From Sympetrum striolatum (Eukaryota; Arthropoda; Insecta; Odonata; Libellulidae): a stretch of 64,000 nt of DNA. Location: contig CANPUZ010000063.1 of the NCBI GenBank assembly GCA_947579665.1, positions 124,001-188,000 of the forward strand. The letters run 5' to 3'. The number at the start of each line of letters is the position of its first letter. Within the stretch, counting starts at the first letter, position 1. The notes under the pieces are model-generated. The model ran no database searches. It was not told the origin of the DNA and worked only from the letters and a program-made list of their open reading frames with translations. Below are positions 21,700 through 34,080 of the stretch, in pieces. Made by a program: the position numbers and the translations under genes.

Positions 21700-23343
21700 A
21701 AGGGAAAAAAAGATGAAAAAATTGAAATTTCGCTAAAATTAGTCGTATTCTTGCTCTTTTCGGTCAAATCTCGATAAAATAAGGAAAATCAAGGGAAAAA
21801 AGATGATAAAAATTGAAATTTCGATAAAATTATTTGTTTTTCTTGCTTTTTTCGGTCAAATCTCGATAAAATAAGGAAAATCAAGGGAAAAAAGATGATA
21901 AAAATTGATATTTCGCTAAAATTATTCGTTTTTCTTGCTTTTTTCGGTCAAATCTCGATAAAATAAGGAAAATCAAGGGAAAAAAGAAGAAAAAAATTAA
22001 AATTTCGCTATAATTATACGTTTTCTTGCTTTTTTCGGTTAAATCTCGATTAATTAAGGGAAAAAAAGAGGATAAAAATTGAAATTTCGCTAAAATTATT
22101 CGTTTTTCTTGCTTTTTTCGGTCAAATCTCGATGAACTAAGGAAAATTAAGGGAAAAAAAGAGGAAAAAAATTAAAATTTCGCTAAAATTATTCGTTTCT
22201 CTTGCTTTTTTCGGTTAAATCTCGATTAATTAAGGGAAAAAAAGAGGATAAAAATTGAAATTTCGCTAAAATTATTCGTTTTTCTTTCTTTTTTCGGTCA
22301 AATCTCGATGAACTAAGGAAAATTAAAGGAAAAAAAGAGGAAAAAAATTGAAATTTCCCTAAAATTATTCGTTTTTCTTGCTTTTTTCGGTCAAATCTCG
22401 ATAAAATAAGGAAAATTAAGGGAAAAAAAGTGGAAAAAAATTGAAATTTTGCTAAAATTATTCGTTTTTCTTCCTTTTTTTGGTCATATCTCGATAAAAT
22501 AAGGAAAATGAAGGGAAAAGATGAGGATAGAAATTGAAATTTCGATAAAATTATTCGTTTTTCTTGCTTTTTTCGGTCAAATCTCGATAAAATAAGGAAA
22601 ATTAAGGGAAAAAAGAGGAAAAAAATTGAAATTTCGCTAAAATAATTCGTTATTCTTGCTTTTTTCGGTCAAATCTCGATAAAATAAGGAGAATTAAGGG
22701 AAAAAAAGAGGATTTAAATTGATATTTCGCTAAAATTATTCGTTTTTCTTGCTTTTTTCGGTCAAATCTCGATAAAATAAGGAAAATTAAGGGAAAAAAA
22801 GAGGATAAAATTGATATTTCGCTAAAATTATTCGTTTTTCTTGCTTTTTTGGTCAAATCTCGATAAAATAAGGAAAATTAAGGGAAAAAAAGTGGAAAAA
22901 AAATGAAATTTCGCTAAAATTATTCGTTTTTCTTCCTTTTTTTGGGCAAATTTCGATAAAATAAGGAAAATTAAGGGAAAAGAAGAGGATAGAAATTGAA
23001 ATCTCGATAAAATTATTCGTTTTTCTTGCTTTTTTAGGTCAAATTTCGATAAAATAAGGAAAATTAATGGAAAAAAAGATGAAAAAATTGAAATTTCGAT
23101 AAAATTAGTCGTTTTTCTTGCTCTTTTCGGTCAAATCTCGATAAAATAAGGAAAATTAAGGGGAAAAAAGAGGAAAAAAATTGAAATTTCGCAAAAATTA
23201 TTCGTTTTACTTGAATTTTTCGGCCAAATCTCGATAAAATAAGGAAAATAAAGGGAAAAAAAGAGGAAAAAAATTAAAATTTCGCTAAAATTATTCGTTT
23301 CTCTTGCTTTTTTCGGTCAAATCTCGATAAAATAAGGAAAATT
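21700..23343 (+). repeat. 1,644-bp tandem HOR, copy 1
   Basis: This unit is followed by a partial copy at 23,344-24,505 with offset 1,644 bp. The marker GATGAAAAAATTGAAATTTC sits at 21,712 and 23,356; the GTCGTATTC, TATACGTTTTC and CTCGATGAACTAAGG monomers and the CTTTTTTGGTC monomer follow in the same order. Differences include GGTC against GGCC near 23,406 and GAGGATTTAAATTG against GAGGATATAAATTG near 22,710 and 24,354. Confidence 0.85.
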
Positions 23344-24505
23344 AAGGGAAAAAAAGATGAAAAAATTGAAATTTCGCTAAAATTAGTCGTATTCTTGCTC
23401 TTTTCGGCCAAATCTCGATAAAATAAGGAAAATCAAGGGAAAAAAGATGATAAAAATTGAAATTTCGATAAAATTATTTGTTTTTCTTGCTTTTTTCGGT
23501 CAAATCTCGATAAAATAAGGAAAATCAAGGGAAAAAAGATGATAAAAATTGATATTTCGCTAAAATTATTCGTTTTTCTTGCTTTTTTCGGTCAAATCTC
23601 GATAAAATAAGGAAAATCAAGGGAAAAAAGAAGAAAAAAATTAAAATCTCGCTATAATTATACGTTTTCTTGCTTTTTTCGGTTAAATCTCGATTAATTA
23701 AGGGAAAAAAAGAGGATAAAAATTGAAATTTCGCTAAAATTATTCGTTTTTCTTGCTTTTTTCGGTCAAATCTCGATGAACTAAGGAAAATTAAGGGAAA
23801 AAAAGAGGAAAAAAATTAAAATTTCGCTAAAATTATTCGTTTCTCTTGCTTTTTTCGGTTAAATCTCGATTAATTAAGGGAAAAAAAGAGGATAAAAATT
23901 GAAATTTCGCTAAAATTATTCGTTTTTCTTTCTTTTTTCGGTCAAATCTCGATGAACTAAGGAAAATTAAAGGAAAAAAAGAGGAAAAAAATTGAAATTT
24001 CCCTAAAATTATTCGTTTTTCTTGCTTTTTTCGGTCAAATCTCGATAAAATAAGGAAAATTAAGGGAAAAAAAGTGGAAAAAAATTGAAATTTTGCTAAA
24101 ATTATTCGTTTTTCTTCCTTTTTTTGGTCATATCTCGATAAAATAAGGAAAATGAAGGGAAAAGATGAGGATAGAAATTGAAATTTCGATAAAATTATTC
24201 GTTTTTCTTGCTTTTTTCGGTCAAATCTCGATAAAATAAGGAAAATTAAGGGAAAAAAGAGGAAAAAAATTGAAATTTCGCTAAAATAATTCGTTATTCT
24301 TGCTTTTTTCGGTCAAATCTCGATAAAATAAGGAGAATTAAGGGAAAAAAAGAGGATATAAATTGATATTTCGCTAAAATTATTCGTTTTTCTTGCTTTT
24401 TTCGGTCAAATCTCGATAAAATAAGGAAAATTAAGGGAAAAAAAGAGGATAAAATTGATATTTCGCTAAAATTATTCGTTTTTCTTGCTTTTTTGGTCAA
24501 ATCTC
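23344..24505 (+). repeat. 1,644-bp tandem HOR, partial copy 2
   Basis: This matches the first 1,160 bp or so of the preceding unit. It breaks off near 24,505 at an unusual AAAATAATTAAAATTAAGGG junction. From about 24,520 the sequence instead resembles the 16.1-17 kb segment (for example GCTTTATTCGG near 24,580 and TTTTGCTCAAATTATTCG at 24,835). Confidence 0.82.
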
Positions 24506-25299
24506 GATAAAATAATTAAAATTAAGGGAAAAAAAGATGATAAAAATTGATATTTTGCAAAAATTATTCGTTTTTCTTGCTTTATTCGGTCAAATCTCGA
24601 TAAAATAAGGAAAATTAAGGGAAAAAAAGAGGATAAAAATTGATATTTCGCTAAAATTATTTGTTTTTCTTGCTTTTTTCGGTCAAATCTCGATAAAATA
24701 AGGAAAATCAAGGGAAAAAAGATGATAAAAATTGAAATTACGATAAAATTATTCGTTTTTCTTGCTTTTTTTGGTCAAATCTCGATAAAATAAGGAAAAT
24801 CAAGGGAAAAAAGATGATAAAAATTGATATTTTGCTCAAATTATTCGTTTTTCTTGCTTTTTTCGGTCAAATCTCGATAAAATAAGGAAAATTAAGGGAA
24901 AAAAAGGGGAAAAAAATTGAAATTTCGCTAAAATTATTCGTTTTTCTTGCTTTTTTCGGTCAAATCTCGATAAAATAAGGAAAATCAAGGGAAAAAAGAT
25001 GATAAAAATTGAAATTACGATAAAATTATTCGTTTTTCTTGCTTTTTTCGGTCAAATCTCGATAAAATAAGGAAAATCAAGGGAAAAAAAATGATAAAAA
25101 TTGATATTTTGCTGAAATTATTCGTTTTTCTTGCTTTTTTCGGTCAAATCTCGATAAAATAAGGAAAATTAAGGGAAAAAAAGTGGAAAAAATTTGAAAT
25201 TTCGCTAAAATTATTCGTTTTTCTTCCTTTTTTTGGGCAAATCTCGATAAAATAAGGAAAATTAAGGGAAAAGAAGAGTATAGAAATTGAAATCTCGAT

Positions 25300-28200
25300 A
25301 AAATTATTGGTTTTTCTTGCTTTTTTCGGTCAAATCTCGATGAACTAAGGAAAATTAAGGGAAAAAAAGAGGAAAAAAATTGAAATTTCCCTAAAATTAT
25401 TCGTTTTTCTTGCTTTTTTCGGTCAAATCTCGATAAAATAAGGAAAATTAAGGGAAAAAAAGTGGAAAAAAATTGAAATTTTGCTAAAATTATTCGTTTT
25501 TCTTCCTTTTTTCGGCCAAATCTCGATAAAATAAGGAAAATTAAGGGAAAAAAAGAGGAAAAAAATTAAAATTTCGCTAAAATTATTCGTTTTTCTTGCT
25601 TTTTTCGGTCAAATCTCGATAAAATAAGGAAAATTAAGGGAAAAAAAGAGGATAAAAATTGAAATTTCGCTAAAATTATTCGTTTTTCTTGCTTTTTTCG
25701 GTCAAATCTCGATAAATTAAGGAAAATTAAGGGAAAAAAAGAGGAAAAAAATTTAAATTTCGCTAAAATTATTCGTTTTTCTTGCTTTTTTCGGTCAAAT
25801 CTCGATAAAATAAGGAAAATTAACGGAAAAAAAGAGGATAAAAATTGATATTTCGCTAAAATTATTCGTTTTTCTTGCTTTTTTCGGTCAAATCTCGATA
25901 AAATAAGGAAAATCAAGGGAAAAAAGATGATAAAAATTGATATTTTGCTAAAATTATTCGTTTTTCTTGCTTTTTTCGGTCAAATCTCGATAAAATAAGG
26001 AAAATTAAGAGAAAAAAAGTGGAAAAAAATTGAAATTTCGATAAAATTATTCGTTTTTCTTCCTTTTTTTGGTCAAATCTCGATAAAATAAGGAAAATTA
26101 AGGGAAAAGAAGAGGATAGAAATTGAAATTTCGATAAAATTATTCGTTTTTCTTGCTTTTTTCGGACAAATCTCGATGAACTAAGGAAAATTAAGGGAAA
26201 AAAAATGGAAAAAAATTGAAATTTCCCAAAAATTATTCGTTTTTCTTGCTTTTTTCGGTCAAATCTCGATAAAATAAGGAAAATTTAGGGAAAAAAAGAG
26301 GAAAAAAATTGAAATTTCGCAAAAATTATTCGTTTTACTTGCTTTTTTCGGCCAAATCTCGATAAAATAAGGAAAATTAAGGGAAAAAAAACAGGAAAAA
26401 AATTAAAATTTCGCTAAAATTATTCGTTTTTCTTGCTTTTTTCGGTCAAATGTCGATAAAATAAGGAAAATGAAGGGAAAAAAAGATGAAAAAAATTGGA
26501 ATTTCGCTAAAATTAGTCATTTTTCTTGCTCTTTTCGGTCAAATCTCGATAAAATAAGGAAAATTAAGGGAAAAAAAGACGATAAAAATTGATATTTCGC
26601 TAAAATTATTCGTTTTTCTTGCTTTTTTCGGTCAAATCTCGATAAAATAAGGAAAATCAAGGGAAAAAAGATGATGAAAATTGAAATTTCAATAAAATTA
26701 TTCGTTTTTCTTGCTTTTTTCGGTCAAATCTCGATAAAATAAGGAAAATCAAGGGAAAAAGATGATAAAAATTGATATTTCGCTAAAATTATTCGTTTTT
26801 CTTACTTTTTTCGGTCAAATCTCGACAAAATAAGGAAAATTAAGGGAAAAAAAGAAGAAAAATATTAAAATTTCGCTATTATTATTCGTTTTCTTGCTTT
26901 TTTCGGTTAAATCTCGATTAATTAAGGGAAAAAAAGAGGATAAAAATTGAAATTTCGCTAAAATTATTCGTTTTTCTTGCTTTTTTCGGTCAAATCTCGA
27001 TAAAATAAGGAAAACTAAGGGAAAAAAAGAGGATAAAAATTGAAATTTCGCTAATATTATTCGTTTATCTTGCTTTTTTCGGTCAAATCTCGATAAACTA
27101 AGAAAAACTAAGGGATAAAAGATGATAAAAATGAAATTTCGATAAAATTATTCGTTTTTCTTGCTTTTTTCGGTCAAATCTCGATAAAATAAGGAAAATC
27201 AAGGGAAAAAAGATGATAAAAATTGATATTTCGCTAAAATTATTCGTTTTTCTTGCTTTTTCGGTCAAATCTCGATAAAATTAGGAAAATTAAGGGAAAA
27301 AAAGAAGAAAAAAATTAAAATTTCGCTATTATTATTCGTTTTCTTTCTTTTTTCGGTTAAATCTCGATTAATTAAGGGAAAAAAAGAGGATACAAATTGA
27401 AATTTCGCTAAAATTATTCGTTTTTCTTGCTTTTTTCGGTCAAATCTCGATAAAATAAGGAAAATTAAGGGAAAAAAAGTGGAAAAAAATTGAAATTTCG
27501 CTAAAATTATTCGTTTTTCTTCCTTTTTTGGTCAAATCTCGATAAAATAAGGAAAATTAAGGGAAAAGAAGAGGATAGAAATTGCGATTTCGATAAAATT
27601 ATTCGTTTTTCTTGCTTTTTTCGGTCAAATCTCGATAAAATAAGGAAAATCAAGGGAAAAAAGATGATAAAAATTGATATTTCGATAAAATTATTCGTTT
27701 TTCTTGCTTTTTTCGGACAAATCTCGATAAAATAAGGAAAATTAAGGGAAAAAAAGAAGAAAAAAATTAAAATTTCGCTATAATTATACGTTTTCTTGCT
27801 TTTTTCGGTTAAATCTCGATTAATTATGGGAAAAAAAGAGGATAAAAATTGAAATTTCGCTAAAATTATTCGTTTTTCTTGCTTTTTTCGGTCAAATCTC
27901 GATGAACTAAGGAAAATTAAGGGAAAAAAAGAGGAAAAAAATTAAAATTTCGCTAAAATTATTCGTTTCTCTTGCTTTTTTCGGTTAAATCTCGATTAAT
28001 TAAGGGAAAAAAAGAGGATAAAAATTGAAATTTCCCTAAAATTATTCGTTTTTCTTGCTTTTTTCGGTCAAATCTCGATGAACTAAGGAAAATTAAGGGA
28101 AAAAAAGAGGAAAAAAATTAAAATTTCGCTAAAATTATTCGTTTTTCTTGCTTTTTTCGGTCAAATCTCTATAAACTAAGGAAAATTAAGGGAAAAAAAG

Positions 28201-30000
28201 AGGAAAAAAATTGAAATTTCGCTAAAATTATTCGTTTTTCTTGCTTTTTTCGGTCAAATCTCGATAAAATAAGGAAAATTTAGGGAAAAAAAGTGGAAAA
28301 AAAATTGAAATTTCGCTAAAATTATTCGTTTTTCTTCCTTTTTTTGGTCAAACCTCGATAAAATAATGAAAATTAAGGTAAAAGAAGAGGATAGAAATTG
28401 AAATATCGATAAAATTATTCGTTTTTCTTGCTTTTTTTGGTCATATCTTGATAAAAAAAGGAAAATGAAAGGAAAAGAAGAGGATAGAAATTGAAATTTC
28501 GATAAAATTATTCGTTTTTCTTGCTTTTTTCGGTCAAATCTCGATAATATAAGGAAAATTAAGGGGAAAAAAGAGGAAAAAAATTGAAATTTCGCAAAAA
28601 TTATTCGTTTTACTTGCTTTTTTCGGCCAAATCTCGACAAAATAAGGAAAATTAAGGGAAAAAAAGAGGAAAAAAATTAAAATTTCATTAAAATTATTCG
28701 TTTTTCTTGCTTTTTTCGGTCAAATCTCGATTAAATAAGGAAAATCAAGGGGAAAAAAGTGATAAAAATTGAAATTTCGATAAAATTATTCGTTTTTCTT
28801 GCTTTTTTCGGTCAAATCTCGATAAAATAAGGAAAAATAAGGGAAAAAAAGAAGAAAAAATTTAAAATTTCGCTATAATTATTCGTTTTCTTCCTTTTTC
28901 GGTTAAATCTCGATTAATTAAGGGAAAAAAAGAGGATAAAAATTGAAATTTTGCTAAAATTATTCGTTTTTCTTGCTTTTTTCGGTCGAATCTCGATAAA
29001 CAAAGGAAAATTAATGAAAAAAAGAGGAAAAAAAATTGAAATTTCGCTAAAATTATTCGTTTTTCTTGCTTTTTTCGGTCAAATCTCGATAAAATAAGGA
29101 AAATTGAGGGGAAAAAAGTGGAAAAAAATTGAAATTTCGCTAAAATTATTCGTTTTTCTTCCTTTTTTTGGTCAAATCTCGATAAAATAAGGAAAATTAA
29201 GGGGAAAAAAGAGGAAAAAAATTGAAATTTCGCAAAAATTATTCGTTTTACTTGCTTTTTTCGGCCAAATCTCAATAAAACAAGGAAAATTAAGGGAAAA
29301 AAAGAGGAAAAAAATTAAAATTTTGATAAAATTATTCGTTTTTCTTGCTTTTTTCGGTCAAATCTCGATAAAATAAGGAAAATCAAGGGAAAAAAGAAGA
29401 AAAATATTAAAATTTCGCTATTATTATTCGTTTTCTTGCTTTTTTCTGTTAAATCTCGATTAATTAAGGGAAAAAGAGAGGATAAAAATTGAAATTTTGC
29501 GAAAATTATTCGTTTTTCTTGCTTTTTTCGGTCAAATCTCGATAAACTAAGGAAAATGAAGGGAAAAAAAGAGGAAAAAAATTGAAATTTCGCTAAAATT
29601 ATTCGTTTTTCTTGCTTTTTTCGGTCAAATCTCGATAAAATAAGGAAAATTAAGGGAAAAAAAGTGGAAAAAAATTGAAATTTCGCTAAAATTATTTGTT
29701 TTTCTTCCTTTTTTCGGTCAAATCTCGATAAACTAAGGATAATGAAGGGAAAAAAAGAGGAAAAAAATTGAAATTTCGCTAAAATTATTCGTTTTTCTTG
29801 TTTTTGCGGTCAAATCTCGATAAATTAAGGATAATTAAGGGAAAAAAAGTGGAAAAAAAATTGAAATTTCGCTAAAATTATTCGTTTTTCTTCCTTTTTT
29901 TTGGTCAAATCTCGATAAAATAAGGAAAATTAAGGGAATAGAAGAGGATAGAAATTGAAATTTCGATAAAATTATTCGTTTTTCTTGCATTTTTCGGTCA
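25300..30000 (+). repeat. Transition region, mixed and more diverged monomers
   Basis: No long tandem HOR is visible here; monomers carry more private changes than on either side. Both CTCGATGAACTAAGG (region A type; 25,338, 26,176, 27,901, 28,077) and CTCGATAAACTAAGG (region B type; 27,090, 29,540) occur. A rare CTATTATTATTCG form of the short monomer appears near 26,873, 27,325 and 29,416. About 27.7-28.1 kb resembles 20.1-20.5 kb. About 28.05-28.9 kb matches 52.9-53.7 kb at an offset of 24,778 bp, for example AAACCTCGATAAAATAATG at 28,350 and 53,128. Confidence 0.7.
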
Positions 30001-30129
30001 AATCTCGATAAAATAGGGAAAATTAAGGGGAAAAAGATGATAAAAATTGATATTTCGCTAAAATTATTCTTTTTTCTTGCTTTTTTCGGTTAAATCTCGA
30101 TTAATTAAGGGAAAAAAAGAGGATAAAAA

Positions 30130-31660
30130 TTGAAATTTCGCAGAAATTATTCGTTTTTCTTGCTTTTTTTCGGTCAAATCTCGATAAAATAAGGAAAATT
30201 AAGGGAAAAAAAGAGGAAAAAAATTGAAATTTCGCTCAAATTATTCGTTTTTCTTGCTTTTTTTCGGTCAAATCTCGATAAAATAAGGAAAACTAATGGA
30301 AAAAAAGAGGATAAAAATTGAAATTTCGCTAAAATTATTTGTTTTTCTTGCTTTTTTTGGTCAAATCTCGATAAACTAAGGAAAATCAAGGGAAAAAAGA
30401 TGATAAAAATGAAATTTCGATAAAATTATTCGTTTTTCTTGCTTTTTTCGGTCAAATCTCGATAAAATAAGGAAAATCAAGGGAAAAAAAGATAATAAAA
30501 ATTGATATTTCGCTAAAATTATTCGTTTTTCTTGCTTTTTCGGTCAAATCTCGATAAAATTAGGAAAATTAAGGGAAAAAAAGAAGAAAAATATTAAAAT
30601 TTCGCTATTATTATTCGTTTTCCTTGCTTTTTTCTGTTAAATCTCGATTAATTAAGGGAAAAAAAGAGGATAAAAATTGAAATTTCGCTAAAATTATTCG
30701 TTTTTCTTTCTTTTTCCGGTCAAATCTCGATAAACTAAGGAAAATGAAGGGAAAAAAAGAGGAAAAAAAATTGAAATTTCGCTAAAATTATTCGTTTTTC
30801 TTGCTTTTTTCGGTCAAATCTCGATAAAATAAGGAAAATTAAAGGAAAAAAAGTGGAAAAAAATTGAAATTTCGCTAAAATTATTCGTTTTTCTTCCTTT
30901 TTTCGGTCAAATCTCGATAAACTAAGGAAAATTAAGGGAAAAAAAGAGGAAAAAAATTGAAATTTCGCTAAAATTATTCGTTTTTCTTGTTTTTGCGGTC
31001 AAATCTCGATAAAATAAGGAAAATTAAGGGAAAAAAAGTGGAAAAAATTGAAATTTTGCTAAAATTATTCGTTTTTCTTCCTTTTTTTGGTCAAATCTCG
31101 ATAAAATAAGGAAAATTAAGGGAATAGAAGAGGATAGAAATTGAAATTTCGATAAAATTATTCGTTTTTCTTGCTTTTTTCGGTCAAATCTCGATAAAAT
31201 AAGGAAAATTAAGGGAAAGAAAGTGGAAAAAAATTGATTTTTCGCTAAAATTATTCGTTTTTCTTCCTTTTTTTGGTCATATCTCGATAAAATAAGGAAA
31301 ATGAAGTGAAAAGAAGAGGATAGAAATTGAAATTTCGATAAAGTTATTCGTTTTTCTTGCTTTTTTTCGGTCAAATCTCGATAAAATAAGGAAAATTAAG
31401 GGGAAAAAAGAGGAAAAAAATTGAAATTTCGCAAAAATTATTCGTTTTACTTGCTTTTTTCGGTCAAATCTCGATAAAATAAGGAAAATTAAGGGAAAAA
31501 AAGATGAAAAAAATTGAAATTTCGCTAAAATTATTCGTTTTTCTTGCTCTTTTCGGTCAAATCTCGATAAAATAAGGAAAATTAAGGGAAAAAAAGAGGA
31601 TAAAAATTGATATTTCGCTTAAATTATTCGTTTTTCTTGCTTTTTTCGGTCAAATCTTGA
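30130..31660 (+). repeat. HOR segment shared with 36.6-38.1 kb
   Basis: This stretch matches about 36,620-38,140 at offsets near 6,485 bp, and its first part also matches 35,620-36,370 at offsets near 5,490 bp. Shared markers are TTTCGCAGAAATTATTCG (30,141, 35,633, 36,629), the CTTTTTCGGTC monomer with AAAATTAGG, CTTGTTTTTGCGG, GGGAATAGAAGAGG and TTTCGCTTAAATTATTCG (31,618 and 38,101). Near 31,665 this copy lacks about 11 bp (CTTGATAAAATTAAGGG) that is present in the others. Confidence 0.8.
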
Positions 31661-32794
31661 TAAAATTAAGGGAAAAAATAAGAAAAAAATTAAAATTTCG
31701 CTATAATTATTCGTTTTCTTGCTTTTTTCGGTTAAATCTCGATTAATTAAGGGAAAAAAAGAGGATAAAAATTGAAATTTCGCTAAAATTATTCGTTTTT
31801 CTTGCTTTTTTCGGTCAAATCTCGATAAACTAAGGAAAATTAGGGGAAAAAAAGAGGAAAAAAATTGAAATTTCGCAAAAATTTTTCGTTTTTCTTGCTT
31901 TTTTCGGTCAAAACTCGATAAAATAAGGAAAATCAAGGGAAAAAAGATGATAAAAATTGAAATTTCGATTAAATAATTCGTTTTTCTTGCTTTTTTCGGT
32001 AAAATCTCGATAAAATAAGGAAATTCAAGGGAAAAAAGATGATAAAAATTGATATTTCGCTAAAATTATTCGTTTTTCTTGCTTTTTTCGGTCAAATCTC
32101 GATAAAATAAGGAAAATTAAGGGAAAAAAAGAAGAAAAAAATTAAAATTTCGCTATAATTATTCGTTTTCTTGCTTTTTTCGGTTAAATCTCGATTAATT
32201 AAGGGAAAAAAAGAGGATAAAAATTGAAATTTTGCTAAAATTATTCGTTTTTCTTGCTCTTTTTGGTCAAATCTCGATAGACTAAGGAAAATTAAGGGAA
32301 AAAAAGTGGAAAAAAATTAAAATTTTGCTAAAATTATTCGTTTTTCTTGCTTTTTTCGGTCAAATCTCGATAAAATAAGGATAATTAAGGGAAAAAAAGA
32401 TGAAAAAAATTGAAATTTCGCTGAAATTCTACGTTTTTCTTGCTCTTTTCGGTCAAATCTCGATAAAATAAGGAAAATTAAGGGAAAAAAAGAGGATAAA
32501 AATTGATATTTCGCTAAAATTATTTGTTTTTCTTGCATTTTTCGGTCAAATCTCGATAAAATAAGGAAAATCAAGGGAAAAAAGATGATATAAATTGAAA
32601 TTTCGATAAAATTATTCGTTTTTCTTGCTTTCTTCGGTCAAATCTCGATAAAATAAGGAAAATTAAGGGAAAAAAGAGGATAAAAATTGATATTTCGCTA
32701 AAATTATTCGTTTTTCTTGCTTTTTTTCGGTCAAATCTCGATAAAATATGGAAAATAAAGGGAAAAAAAGTGGAAAAAAATTGAAATTTGGCTA

Positions 32795-34080
32795 AAATTA
32801 TTCGTTTTTCTTGCTTTTTTCGGTCAAATCTCGATAAAATAAGGAAAACTAAGGGAAAAAAATTGAAATTTCGCTAAAATTATTCGTTTTACTTGCTTTT
32901 TTCGGTCAAATCTCGATAAAATAAGGAAAATTAAGGGAAAGAAAGAGGAAAAAAATTGAAATTTCGCTAAAATTATTCGTTTTTCTTGCTTTTTTCGGTC
33001 AAATCTCGATAAAATAAGGAAAATCAAGGGAAAAAAGATGATAAAAATTGAAATTTCGCTAAAATTATTCGTTTTTCTTGCTTTTTTCGGTCAAATCTCG
33101 ATAAAATAAGGAAAATCAAAGGAAAAAAGATGATAAAAATTGAAATTTCGATAAAATTATTCGTTTTTCTTGCTTTTTTCGGTCAAATAATAATAAAATA
33201 AGGAAAATTAAGGGAAAAAAAGAGGATAAAAATTGATATTTCGCTAAAATTATTCGTTTTTCTTGCTTTTTTCGGTCAAATCTCGATAAAATAACGAAAA
33301 TCAAGGGAAAAAAGATGATGAAAATTGAAATTTCGATAAAATTATTCGTTTTTCTTGTTTTTGCGGTCAAATCTCGATAAAATAAGGAAAATTAAGGGAA
33401 AAAAAGTGGAAAAAATTGAAATTTCGCTAAAATTATTCGTTTTTCTTCCTTTTTTTGGTCAAATCTCGATAAAATAAGGAAAATTAAGGGAATAGAAGAG
33501 GATAGAAATTGAAATTTCGATAAAATTATTCGTTTTTCTTGCTTTTTTCGGTCAAATCTCGATAAAATAAGGAAAATTAAGGGAAAAAAAGTGGAAAAAA
33601 ATTGATTTTTCGCTAAAATTATTCGTTTTTCTTCCTTTTTTTGGTCATATCTCGATAAAATAAGGAAAATGAAGTGAAAAGAAGAGGATAGAAATTGAAA
33701 TTTCGATAAAGTTATTCGTTTTTCTTGCTTTTTTCGGTCAAATCTCGATAAAATAAGGAAAATTAAGGGGAAAAAAGAGGAAAAAAATTGAAATTTCGCA
33801 AAAATTATTCGTTTTACTTGCTTTTTTCGGCCAAATCTCGATAAAATAAGGAAAATTAAGGGAAAAAAAGAGGAAAAAAATTAAAATTTTGCTAAAATTA
33901 TTCGTTTTTCTTGCTTTTTTCGGTCAAATCTCGATAAAATAAGGAAAATTAAGGGGAAAAAAGATGAAAAAAATTGAAATTTCGCTAAAATTATTCGTTT
34001 TTCTTGCTCTTTTCGGTCAAATCTCGATAAAATAAGGAAAATTAAGGGAAAAAAAGAGGAAAAAAATTAAAATTTCGCTA
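32795..34080 (+). repeat. 1,286-bp tandem HOR, copy 1
   Basis: This unit of about 14 monomers is followed by its copy at 34,081-35,366 with offset 1,286 bp; the identity runs on to about 35,415. Markers in order are an 82-bp-class monomer with AAAACTAAGGGAAAAAAATT, the AATAATAATAAAA monomer (33,187 and 34,473), AATAACGAAAATC, CTTGTTTTTGCGG, GGGAATAGAAGAGG, and GGTCATATCTCG. The copies are nearly identical. Confidence 0.88.
33132..33224 (+). repeat. Box-less monomer variant (AATAATAAT type)
   Basis: In this monomer TCAAATCTCGATAAAATAAGG reads TCAAATAATAATAAAATAAGG, so the CTCG half of the CENP-B-like element and one CpG are lost while the length stays 93 bp. Further copies are near 34,473, 39,769, 42,330, 43,338, 45,900, 48,555, 49,108, 50,930, 51,483, 59,217 and 61,597. 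I found none before 33 kb. It normally precedes a monomer ending AATAACGAAAATC, so the two travel as a dimer. Confidence 0.85.

Noticed and set aside
24505..24530. Possible mobile-element insertion at the odd AAAATAATTAAAATTAAGGG junction
   Set aside because: Both sides are ordinary satellite monomers and there is no inserted sequence, terminal inverted repeat or target duplication; it is a HOR breakpoint.
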